A stretch of DNA of 64,000 nucleotides from Symmachiella macrocystis (GTDB lineage: Bacteria > Planctomycetota > Planctomycetia > Planctomycetales > Planctomycetaceae), in the NCBI RefSeq assembly GCF_007860075.1, contig NZ_SJPP01000001.1:2087980-2151979 (forward strand). The letters run 5' to 3'. Within the stretch, counting starts at the first letter, position 1, and each line of letters begins with the position of its first letter. The notes beneath the pieces are model-generated. The model did not search any database and was not told the origin of the DNA. It worked only from the letters and a program-made list of their open reading frames with translations. A program made the translations under genes and the position numbers. Shown one piece after another: positions 35,148-44,720 of the stretch.

Positions 35148-36470
35148 CTACACCACCGGCAAATCCCACTCCTTGCGATACTCACGCCCCAACAGCGCGT
35201 TCGCTTCGCTATCATTTCCGCAACTCATTGTTGCCGGGTCGAATTGGATATCGCGGCCGATGCGGTAGGCGACGTTGCCGAGGTGGCACATCGCGCTGGT
35301 GATGTGGCCGATCTCGATGTCCGAGGTCGGCGTCTCGCGGGTCTTGATGCAGTGGATGAAGTTTTCGTGGTGCGTCCGCGCTTGGTCGCTGGTGTCGGAG
35401 GTGGGGGCGTCTTTTTGATCGTAGACTTTCCAGCCGCCGCGATCGACGATCAGCGTGCCGTTGTCGCCGTAAAAACCGGCGGCGGCGCTGCGGCCTTCTT
35501 GACCGTGATTCGTCCACAACCGATGCTCCCAAGTGATCATTGCATCGTCGTAGCGATAGTGCACCAAATGCGTGTCGGGTGTCTGTTGGTCGTCGTCAAA
35601 ATAAAACTTGCCGCCGCTGGCCGAAACGTGATTCGGCAAATCGACACCCATTCCCCAACGGGCGATGTCGAGCATGTGCACGCCCCAGTTGCCCATCTCT
35701 CCGGTGCCGTAATCCCAGAACCAATGCCAGTTGTAGTGGAAGCGATTGGGATTGAACGGACGCGATGCTGCCGGACCCAGCCACATGTCATAGTTCACAC
35801 CGGCGGGCGTCGGCGCGTCCGCTTTGTGGCCAATCGGTTTTCGCGTGTGAATTGTCCAAGCTTTGGCGAGTCGAACCTTGCCCAGTTTTCCGCTACGGAC
35901 GTAATCGACCGCCGACTGAAAATGCGAACCGGACCGTTGGTGGATACCCGACTGCACGACGCGATTGTGCTTGCGAGCTGCCTCGACCATGCGGACCCCT
36001 TCCAGCACGTTGTGCGAGACCGGTTTTTCGACATAAACATCTTTGCCGGCTTGGCAAGCCATGATGGCAATCAATGCATGCCAATGATCGGGTGTGGCAA
36101 TCACGACCGCATCGATCGATTTGTCGTCGAGCACTTTGCGGAAATCGGTTTCGAATTGCGGAGCTTTGCCCTGCGCATCCTGAATTGATTTCGCAGCGCG
36201 GGGCAGCAGATTTTCATCGATATCACAAACCGTGGCGAGATTGACGTCGGGTAGCGACGCCATGCTGGAGGTCACAAACTTGCCCTGTCCGCGAATTCCA
36301 ATGCCGGCAACATTGATCCGCTCATTGGGCGCCGCTTTAGCAACCGCTCCGGCGCTCGCCAATCCCACCATCCCCACCGCCATGCCAGCGGCGTTCTTGG
36401 CGCTGGAATTGAGAAATTGGCGACGATTGATCGGAGGATTCACAAAATCGATCGGCTGCATATCAGTCAT
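35148..36470 (-). CDS. Gfo/Idh/MocA family oxidoreductase with Tat signal
   Basis: A 440-residue NAD(P)-binding oxidoreductase. The N-terminus carries a twin-arginine signal N-R-R-Q-F-L-N followed by a hydrophobic stretch, so the protein is probably exported folded with its cofactor. The Rossmann part has G-I-G-I-R-G-Q-G-K, and the family motif E-K-P-V-S appears at the expected place. W-D-Y-G-T-G-E-M-G-N-W-G-V-H-M-L-D is typical of planctomycete sugar-oxidoreductase paralogs. The sugar substrate cannot be read from sequence. It appears to be monocistronic. Confidence 0.93.
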   Translation of the reverse strand: MTDMQPIDFVNPPINRRQFLNSSAKNAAGMAVGMVGLASAGAVAKAAPNERINVAGIGIRGQGKFVTSSMASLPDVNLATVCDIDENLLPRAAKSIQDAQGKAPQFETDFRKVLDDKSIDAVVIATPDHWHALIAIMACQAGKDVYVEKPVSHNVLEGVRMVEAARKHNRVVQSGIHQRSGSHFQSAVDYVRSGKLGKVRLAKAWTIHTRKPIGHKADAPTPAGVNYDMWLGPAASRPFNPNRFHYNWHWFWDYGTGEMGNWGVHMLDIARWGMGVDLPNHVSASGGKFYFDDDQQTPDTHLVHYRYDDAMITWEHRLWTNHGQEGRSAAAGFYGDNGTLIVDRGGWKVYDQKDAPTSDTSDQARTHHENFIHCIKTRETPTSDIEIGHITSAMCHLGNVAYRIGRDIQFDPATMSCGNDSEANALLGREYRKEWDLPVV

Positions 36471-36558
36471 CAGAACTTCATCCCATTGGTCAACGTGTCA
36501 TCAAAATAACGCAGAGACTCTATTATGGCGCCCCCGTGAGGGGATTCCAAGGTTGAAA

Positions 36559-36736
36559 AGGCTTGAGGCGTGAGGGTACAGGCTTGAGGATCAGCCGTTG
36601 CAGTGTTTTTCTGGCCACCGGCCACTCGCCACTGGCTACTTAATCAGGCTTTAGACCGCAGGCTGTCGGGTGGGAAAGGTTTACGTCGTGCAAGCCACGG
36701 ACACTTCTCTTTCTGTCTACCGTCTACTGCCTACTA
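36559..36736. repeat. short-period degenerate intergenic repeats
   Basis: Three types of imperfect short repeats lie in the gap between two genes. First is a run of GGCTTGAGG-type units (36559-36590). Second is a run of GGCCAC(T/C)-GCCACTGGC-type units (36611-36640). Third is a run of TCTAC-CGTCTACTGCCTACTA (36714-36736). The last run extends into the stop codon of the NagB-like gene. I know of no named element that fits. Confidence 0.6.
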
Positions 36737-37687
36737 ATTACACTCCGCCACCAACGGACCGGCGAGTTCCTCTAGGTAAAACAGTTTGCCCGGTAGTGTC
36801 GGCATGTAGCTGGAGGGGATCCAGGTGCTGGGGCCGTGGCGGAGTGTCATCCATAGGCTGAGGCCTTGCCACATCATGCCGCGACCCAGGATGCCGTCGG
36901 CGCCGCCGATGATTTTGTCGGCTTGCAGGAATAACCCTGGGCCGATTGTGTTGGCGAAGGCGGGCACCAGGGTGGTGCGGCTTTTGAAACTGGTGATCGC
37001 GTTTTGCTCGATGGTCAGCGGATGCAGTTTTGCGCCGATGCGGTGCGTCTGCGCTTTCCACTCTGCTTCGGTATCATACTCAGCGGCAAATTGCGGTTCC
37101 CAAAACGCGATGTGACAGACGCGGCCGATTCCAAAGATGACACCCAGTTTCGCCCCCGCTGATTTGAGGTTGCCGATTTTCTCGCCGAAGGTCGGCAGGT
37201 TTTCTTTGGTCGCAAAATTGCGCTGTGTCTGTGGAACGGTCAAGTCCCCGAGCGGTCCGTAGAACGCTTGCTCCATTGCATATTGAAACGCGCCGCTATT
37301 GTCCGAGGGCAGCGTGTTGCCGTCGGCATCACTCCACTCGTCCATATTGAAACCGTGTACATGATCACAGGCGACACCCCATTGCTGGAGGAAATAGACC
37401 GCCCAGCGATACATGCCCATGGGACCGACAGGAAGAATCAGCGCCAGTTGCTCACCGGCGTCGCGACTGAGCCGAATGGTGTGGGCGATTTCATGCCCCA
37501 GCATCGCATCGAAGTCACCGACGTTCGCGCAAGGGACCGGCGAAAACTCGGGATGCCAAAAACCTTGGCGATCCGTGATCGATGCCGGGTTGTCATCGAC
37601 ACAGGCATCGATTTTAGCCAGATCCCAACCGGCAGGAAAAAAACCTTCCAACAACGAGCCGTCAATCGTACTCAACAAGTCCATCAT
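36734..37687 (-). CDS. NagB-like (glucosamine-6-phosphate deaminase fold) protein, active-site variant
   Basis: A 317-residue protein. It contains P-V-G-P-M-G-M-Y where NagB has the phosphate-binding P-T-G-S-T-P-x-G-x-Y, and F-N-M-D-E-W, the NagB catalytic block (D116). [13 protein letters not shown] stands where NagB has G-x-G-x-D-G-H-I-A-F-N-E-P. H192 and E197 are kept, but the aspartate is Val190. That Asp takes part in ring opening in E. coli NagB, so deaminase activity is doubtful. A sugar isomerase, lactonase-like or binding role is possible. The start has CGGGAG upstream. Confidence 0.78.
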   Translation of the reverse strand: MMDLLSTIDGSLLEGFFPAGWDLAKIDACVDDNPASITDRQGFWHPEFSPVPCANVGDFDAMLGHEIAHTIRLSRDAGEQLALILPVGPMGMYRWAVYFLQQWGVACDHVHGFNMDEWSDADGNTLPSDNSGAFQYAMEQAFYGPLGDLTVPQTQRNFATKENLPTFGEKIGNLKSAGAKLGVIFGIGRVCHIAFWEPQFAAEYDTEAEWKAQTHRIGAKLHPLTIEQNAITSFKSRTTLVPAFANTIGPGLFLQADKIIGGADGILGRGMMWQGLSLWMTLRHGPSTWIPSSYMPTLPGKLFYLEELAGPLVAECN

Positions 37688-37741
37688 GCTACTCCCGAGG
37701 TGTAACGCTATTGCCGTTTGATTGGCCCATTTAGAGGCTTC

Positions 37742-37862
37742 TCACCACGGAGGCTGAAAGAGACCTTAGGCTTTAGACTGTAGGAATTGGCGTTGGACGA
37801 TCCTGTCTTTTTCCTAAGGTCTACAGACTAAAGCCTACGACCTCTTTCAGCCTCCGTGGTGA
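37742..37862. repeat. long imperfect inverted repeat between ldt and the NagB-like gene
   Basis: Two arms of 42 bases (37742-37783 and 37821-37862) pair around a 37-base loop. The outer 21 bases are exact complements. A 4-base block is mismatched at three positions, then ten and six bases pair with one mismatch between. The inner part contains TAGGCTTTAGACTGTAG, related to repeats at 45945-45980 and 36650-36660. It lies just downstream of the L,D-transpeptidase gene and could end its transcript. Confidence 0.85.
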
Positions 37863-37926
37863 ATCATTCCCGTAATGGAAACGATTCCCATGTTAGCCGT
37901 TGGCAGCGAGGGTACAAGTCACCGCG

Positions 37927-39147
37927 TTAGCGGCGGATCCAGACGGTTGAGCCGACGGTTAGAAAATCGTAGACCTCGGCGACGTCGTTGTTGAGCATGC
38001 GAATGCAGCCGCGGGATTCGCTTTTGCCGATCGATTCGGGATCGATCGTGCCGTGGATGCCGAAGCTGTCGCCGATGTCGATCCAGCGTTCGCCGAGCGG
38101 ATTGTCAGGACTGTCGTTGGCGATCACGCCGTCGGGACCGTAATAGACCGGGTCTTCGAGCTTGTCCTTGACGGTAAATTTGCCAATCGGCGAAGTGCCA
38201 TCCTTGCCGATTCCGACGCTGTATTGCCGGACGAATTGTCCGCGGCAGAGAATGGTGAGTTGGTATTCACTGAGATCGACGACGGCATCGAACGGGCCGT
38301 TGACGATCTTCAACTTTTGACCGACGCGGATTTTGCGAGGATTCACTTGATTGAGCCGCGCCAGATATTGCCAGGAGAGTTTGTATTGCTTGGCGATCTT
38401 GCGCAGCTGATCGCCCGATTGGACAACATATGCCTCTTCATAGTGCGGTTGTGGAGAGAAATAGATCGACCGGGCCAATTGTTCCATCGGCTCTTGGAAT
38501 CGCGGGCGGTCCTGCGGATGGTTCCAGTACCAAGCGGATAGCTGTTTGTGGGCGGCTAGCTCTTTACCGTTTTCGATGAGCTGGTTGATTTCCAAAAGGT
38601 GTTCCGACGAGATCGCACTGTCGGTCGTCGTGGATTGTGCAGCGGGTTCGGTTCCGGCCACCGTGATGATCGAGGCGTCCCGCGATGTCACTTGCCCACC
38701 GCTCGCCCTGCGGGCGCGGGGGGTGACGTCGATTTCTTGAGTCTCAAACACATCAGACTCAAAAACGTCCGTGCCAATCTCGGTTGTCTCGCCTGCAGCC
38801 AACTCAGTGGGCGTGGAATCAAACAATTCAACGGTATCAAAATCCGTTTGCGGCGATTCGGGCTCCGTCACGATTTCGGGTTCGGTTTCGAACACGAAAT
38901 CCTGCTGCAGCGGCGGTTCAGCTGCTTCGCCGGAAGCGGATTGATTGGGAGCGCTAGCGGCGTGCGGAGCGAGCGACTCGTTGTCAGCCTCTGGGGGTGT
39001 TTGGGTGATTGCCTCTAAGTCGGGATTGGCTAGGAACCTCGGGATGCCATTCATGCGTAGCGGATCAACCTGCCAAATCACGGCGGCACCGATCCCCATT
39101 AACAAGGTGACACCTAACAGCGAGCGCATCCGTTTTTTCTTTTTCAT
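37927..39147 (-). CDS. LysM-L,D-transpeptidase (YkuD)
   Basis: The ATG at 39147 follows AAGGAGGG at 6 bases, so I prefer it to the upstream GTG-like starts; the product is 406 residues. Residues ~10-30 form a membrane anchor. A long acidic Glu/Thr/Pro-rich spacer follows. A LysM domain (Y-V-V-Q-S-G-D-Q-L-R-K-I-A, near residue 240) binds peptidoglycan. The C-terminal YkuD domain has H-G-T and S-R-G-C-I-R-M, the nucleophilic cysteine motif. These enzymes form 3-3 peptidoglycan cross-links or attach proteins. Confidence 0.95.
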   Translation of the reverse strand: MKKKKRMRSLLGVTLLMGIGAAVIWQVDPLRMNGIPRFLANPDLEAITQTPPEADNESLAPHAASAPNQSASGEAAEPPLQQDFVFETEPEIVTEPESPQTDFDTVELFDSTPTELAAGETTEIGTDVFESDVFETQEIDVTPRARRASGGQVTSRDASIITVAGTEPAAQSTTTDSAISSEHLLEINQLIENGKELAAHKQLSAWYWNHPQDRPRFQEPMEQLARSIYFSPQPHYEEAYVVQSGDQLRKIAKQYKLSWQYLARLNQVNPRKIRVGQKLKIVNGPFDAVVDLSEYQLTILCRGQFVRQYSVGIGKDGTSPIGKFTVKDKLEDPVYYGPDGVIANDSPDNPLGERWIDIGDSFGIHGTIDPESIGKSESRGCIRMLNNDVAEVYDFLTVGSTVWIRR

Positions 39148-39279
39148 CCGATCCCTCCTTGGATTTGTTGGCCCGTACATTTCCAAAACGGGCAAGAATC
39201 TAGCACAACTGGGGAGGTCGGTGAATGCGGGTTTTCTCGGCGCTGCTTGGCAAGGCAGCCACTCGAATCTCCCGGCGTT

Positions 39280-42138
39280 TTAAGATAACAGATTGGGGTT
39301 ATCCGTCGTCGTAAAATCAATCGGTGAATCGGGTTGAGGCAGTGCCTCTTCCTGCTCCCGTGACCGGGCTCCGCGATCGCGGGGCATGGCGCGGCCCTCG
39401 TCGGTGAACCGCCAGGGGTGGGACTTGGGGGTCTCTCGCGAAAACAATGTTAACAAAGCCGGCAGCATCACCAACGAAACGAATAGACAAGCCCCCACGC
39501 CGACCACAAGCACGAGTCCCAAGCTATACAGCCCACGATGTGAGGCGACCATCATACTGCCGAAACCGATCATTGAGGTCAGCGACGTCAACACGATGGC
39601 ATTGGTTGTGCTGGCCGACATTCGGTAATTTGCCGTTTGCTGGCGGAAGTCGTGCACAACGTGCACGCCATCGTCGACACCGATGCCGATCACCAACGGC
39701 AAGACGATCAGATTCGCCGGATTGAGATCCACTCCCAAAAGTCCCAGGACTCCCATCATCAGAGCGCCGCCGGCCAATGGAGGCAACAGCGCCAACAGTC
39801 CATCCTTGATGCTATGGAAATCGATCAACAGAACAATAAAAACGGTGATCAAAGCATAGATCGCGACTCGTTCGTAACTGGTCGCAATTTGCTGTGCTGC
39901 TTCATAGTTTTGGAGTGGCGTCCCAGTGACGTTGGGATCGACTTCACGTACTTCCTGCACAAATCTTTCCAGCGGTTCGTGATCCCAGATTTCATACGCG
40001 GGATAGATCTGCAATAACCATTTGCCTTTGTCGCTGACCATCCGTGACCGGACGGTTTCGGGGAAATCGTCGATGGTCACCGGCTGGACGTCGGAGGCGT
40101 CACGGATTTCGTAGAGCTGGCTGAGCAAATCGGCCGTCATGCGATCTTCGTAGGCGGCGATCAGTTTGACCTGTTCTTCGGCGGTGAGTTCGTCGAAGCG
40201 GTTGAGAAACTTATCCAAAGAATTTGTGGCAGCCTGAGAGAGCGGGGTGGGGAATTTCTGTAATTGTTCCCACAATTCCTCAACGCGAAGCCCCACTTTG
40301 TCAGGCTCGACTTCATACGTTTTTCCGGCAAGCTGCGCGATCGATGAGTTGCGGGGCGGTAAGTTTGCCAAGCGGACGTTGATCGCTTGCACGAGTAGCG
40401 ACGTATCTTCGGAAGCGGTCTTTGGTAATTGCGAGGCCAATTCGACGACGCGTTTGACGCCGTCGAGTTTCAAGAATTTTTCTTTGAGCTCCAACGCCTG
40501 TTCCGGCGAGTCGGCGACCGAGACGGCGAACAGCAACGAGCCATCCGATTGTTCGAAGACCCGTGATTGGACTTCGACCGACTCCAGGTTTTCCGCTTGC
40601 AGGTTCAACAAATTGTAGTCGTATTTGACATTCAGCCCGTAGACACCGACATAACCGGTCATGGCTAACGTAACGGCAACCACAAGCACCGGATGCCGCG
40701 ATATGAGCCGTTTGAGCGCGCGGCCTTGAAAAGGAATGGGCAATTGTCGCGGTTCGGTATGTTGATCACCCAGCGTCACTAGGGCGGGCAGCATAATGAA
40801 AGCGGCAACCACACACAGCAAAATGCCGGTGCCGGCAATGATGCCCAACTCGGCAACGCCTAAAAAGTCAGTAAACGCGGCGCAATAAAATGCCAGCGCC
40901 GTTGTAATGCCCGCAGTCACGATCCCCGGCCCCACGCTGGTCGCCGTATCCACAAGAGCCGACTGTAATTCTTCGCCCGCATGTCGCAATTCCAGATATC
41001 GCGCCAAATAATGGATCGCAAAATCGATCCCCAGCCCGATCAGAATTGCAAAAAACGAAACCGACAGAATGTTCAAATGCCCGATGATTCCCGTCGCGGC
41101 CCCCAGCGACCATGCCATCGCCACCAACAACATGGCCAGCGCCATCAGCGGATGCCGCACGCCGCGAAAACCGATGATCAAAAAGATGGCTACGCCGCCA
41201 AATGAAATTCCCGACGCCCACAACATCGCCTGTTGTGATTGCTGCATCTCGTCGAACTCAAGAACAGGGATGCCGGTCAAACCGATTTTCGCATCGGGAT
41301 AACTGCCCCGTAACGTTTCGAGCACCTCTCGTAATCGTTGAATCGATGCCGAAGCGCCGGCGAAGTCGTTTTCCTCGACCACAGCCCGGACTTTGAGAAA
41401 GCCCATCGTTCCGGCGGCATTCATCAAATGAAGTTCTTGCCGGTCGGACTCGGGGAGATCCGCACCGATGGCCGACATACTCTGCCAGGGCGAAACAAAA
41501 ACACTCTTCTTGGCGGCGAAACGGTCTAAGCTATTGGCGAATAGTTGAGCCTGATAAAAAAGCGGCTCCATCGCGGGGGACGGTTCATTGCTCGTTCCCG
41601 GATCGGCACGTTCAACTTGGTGGCGTAAGCCGAGAAAGATCGACGAGATGTTGAACAGACCCCACTGCCCTTTGAGTACACGGCTCAATTCATCCAGCCA
41701 GCGGTCGATCTGGTGCAACTCGTCGGTGTTCAAAAATTGCAGTCCCTTGGCGCGCAGCGCGGGGGCTTTGGCATCGGTGCGATACAGCACTTGCGAAAAG
41801 TGTTCCGTGTCTTGTTCGAGATGCCAACCCAGGTCATCGATGACTTGTTTGATGTCGTCCGGATTTTCGCCTTCGACGACGACGACCATGTCCGATTGGT
41901 CGCCGAAGCTGTCGGTATAGTTCAGCCAGCGGCGATGATATTCGGCCGACGGGTCGATCAAGTCAGCCCGTTTCGTCTTGAATCCCAGACTCATGCCGGA
42001 ATAGGCCACACCGCCGGCGCCGAATGCAATCGCTATCAATAGTGCCCAGACCGGGTGCCGGATCGCCCACTCTGTGATTGAGCGCAACGGCAATTTGGCT
42101 GACGTATGCCGGCCCGGCTCAAAGGAGGAATGGGACAT
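39280..42138 (-). CDS. MMPL/RND-family transporter (HpnN-like)
   Basis: A 952-residue protein with two similar halves, each having a first helix, a large extracytoplasmic loop and five further helices. Motifs such as G-L-G-I-D-F-A-I-H and G-I-G-V-D-D-G-V-H-V lie in the fourth helices of each half and are typical of RND/MMPL pumps, where the acidic residues carry protons. MMPL proteins of this type export lipids. HpnN moves hopanoids in some bacteria, but no hopanoid genes are nearby, so the substrate is open. Confidence 0.9.
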   Translation of the reverse strand: MSHSSFEPGRHTSAKLPLRSITEWAIRHPVWALLIAIAFGAGGVAYSGMSLGFKTKRADLIDPSAEYHRRWLNYTDSFGDQSDMVVVVEGENPDDIKQVIDDLGWHLEQDTEHFSQVLYRTDAKAPALRAKGLQFLNTDELHQIDRWLDELSRVLKGQWGLFNISSIFLGLRHQVERADPGTSNEPSPAMEPLFYQAQLFANSLDRFAAKKSVFVSPWQSMSAIGADLPESDRQELHLMNAAGTMGFLKVRAVVEENDFAGASASIQRLREVLETLRGSYPDAKIGLTGIPVLEFDEMQQSQQAMLWASGISFGGVAIFLIIGFRGVRHPLMALAMLLVAMAWSLGAATGIIGHLNILSVSFFAILIGLGIDFAIHYLARYLELRHAGEELQSALVDTATSVGPGIVTAGITTALAFYCAAFTDFLGVAELGIIAGTGILLCVVAAFIMLPALVTLGDQHTEPRQLPIPFQGRALKRLISRHPVLVVAVTLAMTGYVGVYGLNVKYDYNLLNLQAENLESVEVQSRVFEQSDGSLLFAVSVADSPEQALELKEKFLKLDGVKRVVELASQLPKTASEDTSLLVQAINVRLANLPPRNSSIAQLAGKTYEVEPDKVGLRVEELWEQLQKFPTPLSQAATNSLDKFLNRFDELTAEEQVKLIAAYEDRMTADLLSQLYEIRDASDVQPVTIDDFPETVRSRMVSDKGKWLLQIYPAYEIWDHEPLERFVQEVREVDPNVTGTPLQNYEAAQQIATSYERVAIYALITVFIVLLIDFHSIKDGLLALLPPLAGGALMMGVLGLLGVDLNPANLIVLPLVIGIGVDDGVHVVHDFRQQTANYRMSASTTNAIVLTSLTSMIGFGSMMVASHRGLYSLGLVLVVGVGACLFVSLVMLPALLTLFSRETPKSHPWRFTDEGRAMPRDRGARSREQEEALPQPDSPIDFTTTDNPNLLS

Positions 42139-42543
42139 CAAATACGTCCAAACGGGAAATGTTGGCTTTCAATACGCGGACAACGGGATCACGACAACCA
42201 TGATCGTCGCAAAAATGCCGCAGTCTGTTCGACCGAGGGACACAAATCGAAAGTCGATCATTGAGCCATATAATGGTTTAGGCCGCAACAAACGATTCTC
42301 AAATGACTTACAGCGAAGTCTTCCCATCACAGCCCGCATTCTAGTGCGAACCCCCCAATCGGGGCAAGTTGATTGTGTTTGAAGCGGATTCAGTGAACCC
42401 ATGTAACGTGATGTTGCGGCGGCAATGCGATTCACTCGCCCGTTTGTCATCCCGAGCCTCTGGTTGTTATTCCCTTCGCCGAAGAGTACAACAAACCGGT
42501 GCGCCTCACCGAAATCATGCGGACCTCAACAGAGAATGAACAC
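42139..42543. other. divergent promoter region, no gene called
   Basis: About 400 bases separate the divergently transcribed MMPL transporter and PQQ-propeller genes. The short frames crossing the stretch do not look like proteins. It should hold promoters for both genes, but I see no convincing elements. Confidence 0.4.
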
Positions 42544-43899
42544 ATGAGAATATTGGGCAAAACGCGTTTGATCCTTGCTATGGTGGTACTGACCGGTTTT
42601 TGGTCAACAGTTACAAACGGCGAGGAGAATTGGCCTCAATTCCGCGGTCCCGGTGCGCGAGGCGTTTCGGAGGAAACCGACCTGCCCACCATCTGGAGCG
42701 CCACAGAGAACGTCGCCTGGAAACAAGAATTGGCCGGCCGGGGATGGTCGTCCCCGGTAATTTGGGGCGATCGGGTTTTTCTGACCACGGTGGTCAACGA
42801 AGGAGACACCGAGAAGCCTAAAAAAGGGCTGTATTTCGGTGGCAATCGCCCCACCGTGCCGACGACCGTGCATAGCTGGAAGGTGATTTGCCTGAACCTC
42901 AACACCGGTAAGCCGATGTGGGAGTCCGTCGCCTACAAGGGGCTCCCGAAAGGCCCGCTGCATTTGAAGAACAGTTACGCCTCCGAAACGCCCGTCACTG
43001 ACGGCCAGCGGGTGTATGCCTACTTCGGCAACCTGGGGATTTTTTGTTACGACATGGAAGGAAACGAAGTCTGGTCGCAACCGCTGCCGGTCACAAAAAC
43101 CCGCTACGATTGGGGCAGCGCCGCTTCGCCGGTACTCCACGGCGACCGGTTATATTTCGTCAACGACAACGAAGAAGACTCGCGGCTCGTCGCACTCGAT
43201 AAACGGACCGGTGACGAAATCTGGAACATAAAACGAGACGAGAAAAGCAACTGGGCGACGCCCTACATCTGGGAAAACGAACTCCGCACCGAAATCATCA
43301 CGCCCGGCACGGGAAAAGTTCGCGCATATGATCTCGCCGGCAAGCCGCTCTATGAATTCGGCGGTATGTCGAGCATCACCATTGCTACGCCATATGCGGA
43401 CTCCGGTTTGTTGTACGTCAGTTCGGGGTACGTGCTCGACAAAAAGAAGCCGCTGTTCGCGATTCGCCCGGGCGCCACAGGCGACATCAGCCTGGGCAAA
43501 GAAGAGACTAGCAACGACTACATCGCCTGGTGCCAAAAACAAGCCGGCCCCTACAATCCCTCGACGATTGTCTACGGCGACCTGTTGTACGTTTTATTGG
43601 ATCGCGGTTTTTTTGCTTGCTATGACGCCCAAACCGGCAAACAGGTATATGGCAAGCAGCGGATCCCCAACGGCAAAAATTTCACCGCTTCGCCCTGGGC
43701 TTATGAAGGCAAGATCTTTTGCCTCAATGAAGATGGGGTCACATTCGTGTTCCGCGCGGGGCGGGACTACGAATTGTTGAGAACCAATTCGCTCACCGAT
43801 GACACGATGTGTATGGCCACCCCGGCGATGGCCCAAGGCAAATTGTTGATCCGCACGGATAGCGGGATCTATTGCATCGAACAGGCGGCTAAGAAATAG
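42544..43899 (+). CDS. PQQ-type beta-propeller protein
   Basis: The start at 42544 places a signal peptide (A-M-V-V-L-T-G-F-W, cleavage near T-N-G-E) at the N-terminus; earlier in-frame starts at 42499 and 42517 are possible. The 451-residue product has W-P-Q-F-R-G-P, a hallmark of planctomycete PQQ-like propellers. Blade elements such as V-W-S-Q-P, L-D-K-R-T-G-D-E-I-W-N and Y-D-A-Q-T-G-K-Q-V-Y follow. Such proteins are usually extracytoplasmic. I see no sign of a complete PQQ-dehydrogenase active site, so the role may be binding or assembly. Confidence 0.9.
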   Translation: MRILGKTRLILAMVVLTGFWSTVTNGEENWPQFRGPGARGVSEETDLPTIWSATENVAWKQELAGRGWSSPVIWGDRVFLTTVVNEGDTEKPKKGLYFGGNRPTVPTTVHSWKVICLNLNTGKPMWESVAYKGLPKGPLHLKNSYASETPVTDGQRVYAYFGNLGIFCYDMEGNEVWSQPLPVTKTRYDWGSAASPVLHGDRLYFVNDNEEDSRLVALDKRTGDEIWNIKRDEKSNWATPYIWENELRTEIITPGTGKVRAYDLAGKPLYEFGGMSSITIATPYADSGLLYVSSGYVLDKKKPLFAIRPGATGDISLGKEETSNDYIAWCQKQAGPYNPSTIVYGDLLYVLLDRGFFACYDAQTGKQVYGKQRIPNGKNFTASPWAYEGKIFCLNEDGVTFVFRAGRDYELLRTNSLTDDTMCMATPAMAQGKLLIRTDSGIYCIEQAAKK

Positions 43900-43961
43900 C
43901 AGGGCTGGACGACTGGTCAGAGTCCATCATAATGACTACCGCGAATTGTGTTTGAAATATT

Positions 43962-44693
43962 ATGAGCACGCTCTATCTGGTTCGGCACGCCCAAGCGTCG
44001 TTTTTTGAAGACGATTATGACCAGCTCTCGGAACGGGGTTGTGAACAGGCGCGGCAATTGGGAAAAGCGCTGGCGGACCGCCGCGTACAATTTGATTGTG
44101 TGATCACCGGACCGGCAAAACGTCATCGCGACACGGCCGCTTGGACCGCCCAAGCGTATCAAACTGCTGGTTTGCCTTTTCCCGAACCCATGGTCATTGA
44201 TGAACTCGACGAACATGGCGCCGATGTCATTTTGCGACAGTCCTTGGATACGATCATCGGCGAGCACCCCCATTTGCTAGAACTGGCGGAAAATTATCGC
44301 CGCAGCCGTGAGGGCGACAACCACGATCGGAATGCGATCCAAAAACATTTTCAACGGCTGTTTGAAGCGGTCACCAAACTGTGGGTGGCTGACAAAATTG
44401 TGGTGGCCGGTGTCGAACCTTATGCGCAATTCCATGCGCGGGTATGCCTCGGATTAAAAAAAACAACAGGCAACCAACCCCGCGGTAGTCATGTTTTGGC
44501 GTTCAGTTCGGTCGGGCCGATGACGGTGATTTTGCAACAATCGCTCGGTTTGGAACACGAGGCTGCTTTACAACTCGGTTGGCGGCTGCGAAATTGTACG
44601 CTGAATCGATTTCTGTTCAGCGACGACCGGCTGACACTTGATTCGTTCAATTCCGTCGCCCATCTCGAAGACGACATCGTCACTTACCGCTAA
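43962..44693 (+). CDS. histidine phosphatase family protein
   Basis: A 243-residue protein with L-V-R-H-A-Q at residues ~6-11, where H9 is the phospho-acceptor, and a conserved arginine region (G-P-A-K-R-H-R-D-T-A). E-R-G-C-E-Q-A fits the phosphoglycerate-mutase/SixA superfamily. It is 27 bases before the acyl-CoA dehydrogenase gene, which suggests an operon with it and the APH-type kinase. The substrate is unknown. Confidence 0.9.
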   Translation: MSTLYLVRHAQASFFEDDYDQLSERGCEQARQLGKALADRRVQFDCVITGPAKRHRDTAAWTAQAYQTAGLPFPEPMVIDELDEHGADVILRQSLDTIIGEHPHLLELAENYRRSREGDNHDRNAIQKHFQRLFEAVTKLWVADKIVVAGVEPYAQFHARVCLGLKKTTGNQPRGSHVLAFSSVGPMTVILQQSLGLEHEAALQLGWRLRNCTLNRFLFSDDRLTLDSFNSVAHLEDDIVTYR

Positions 44694-44720
44694 TCTCTCG
44701 AAGCTATAGGAATCCGACCG

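Noticed and set aside
35244-36188. 314-codon plus-strand ORF
   Set aside because: It is antisense to the Gfo/Idh/MocA gene and its product has no protein-like pattern.
36559-36736. CRISPR array
   Set aside because: Units are only 6-9 bases, degenerate, and without regular spacers; no cas genes are nearby.
37742-37862. Insertion sequence
   Set aside because: It is only ~120 bases with no transposase and no clear flanking duplications; kept as an inverted repeat only.
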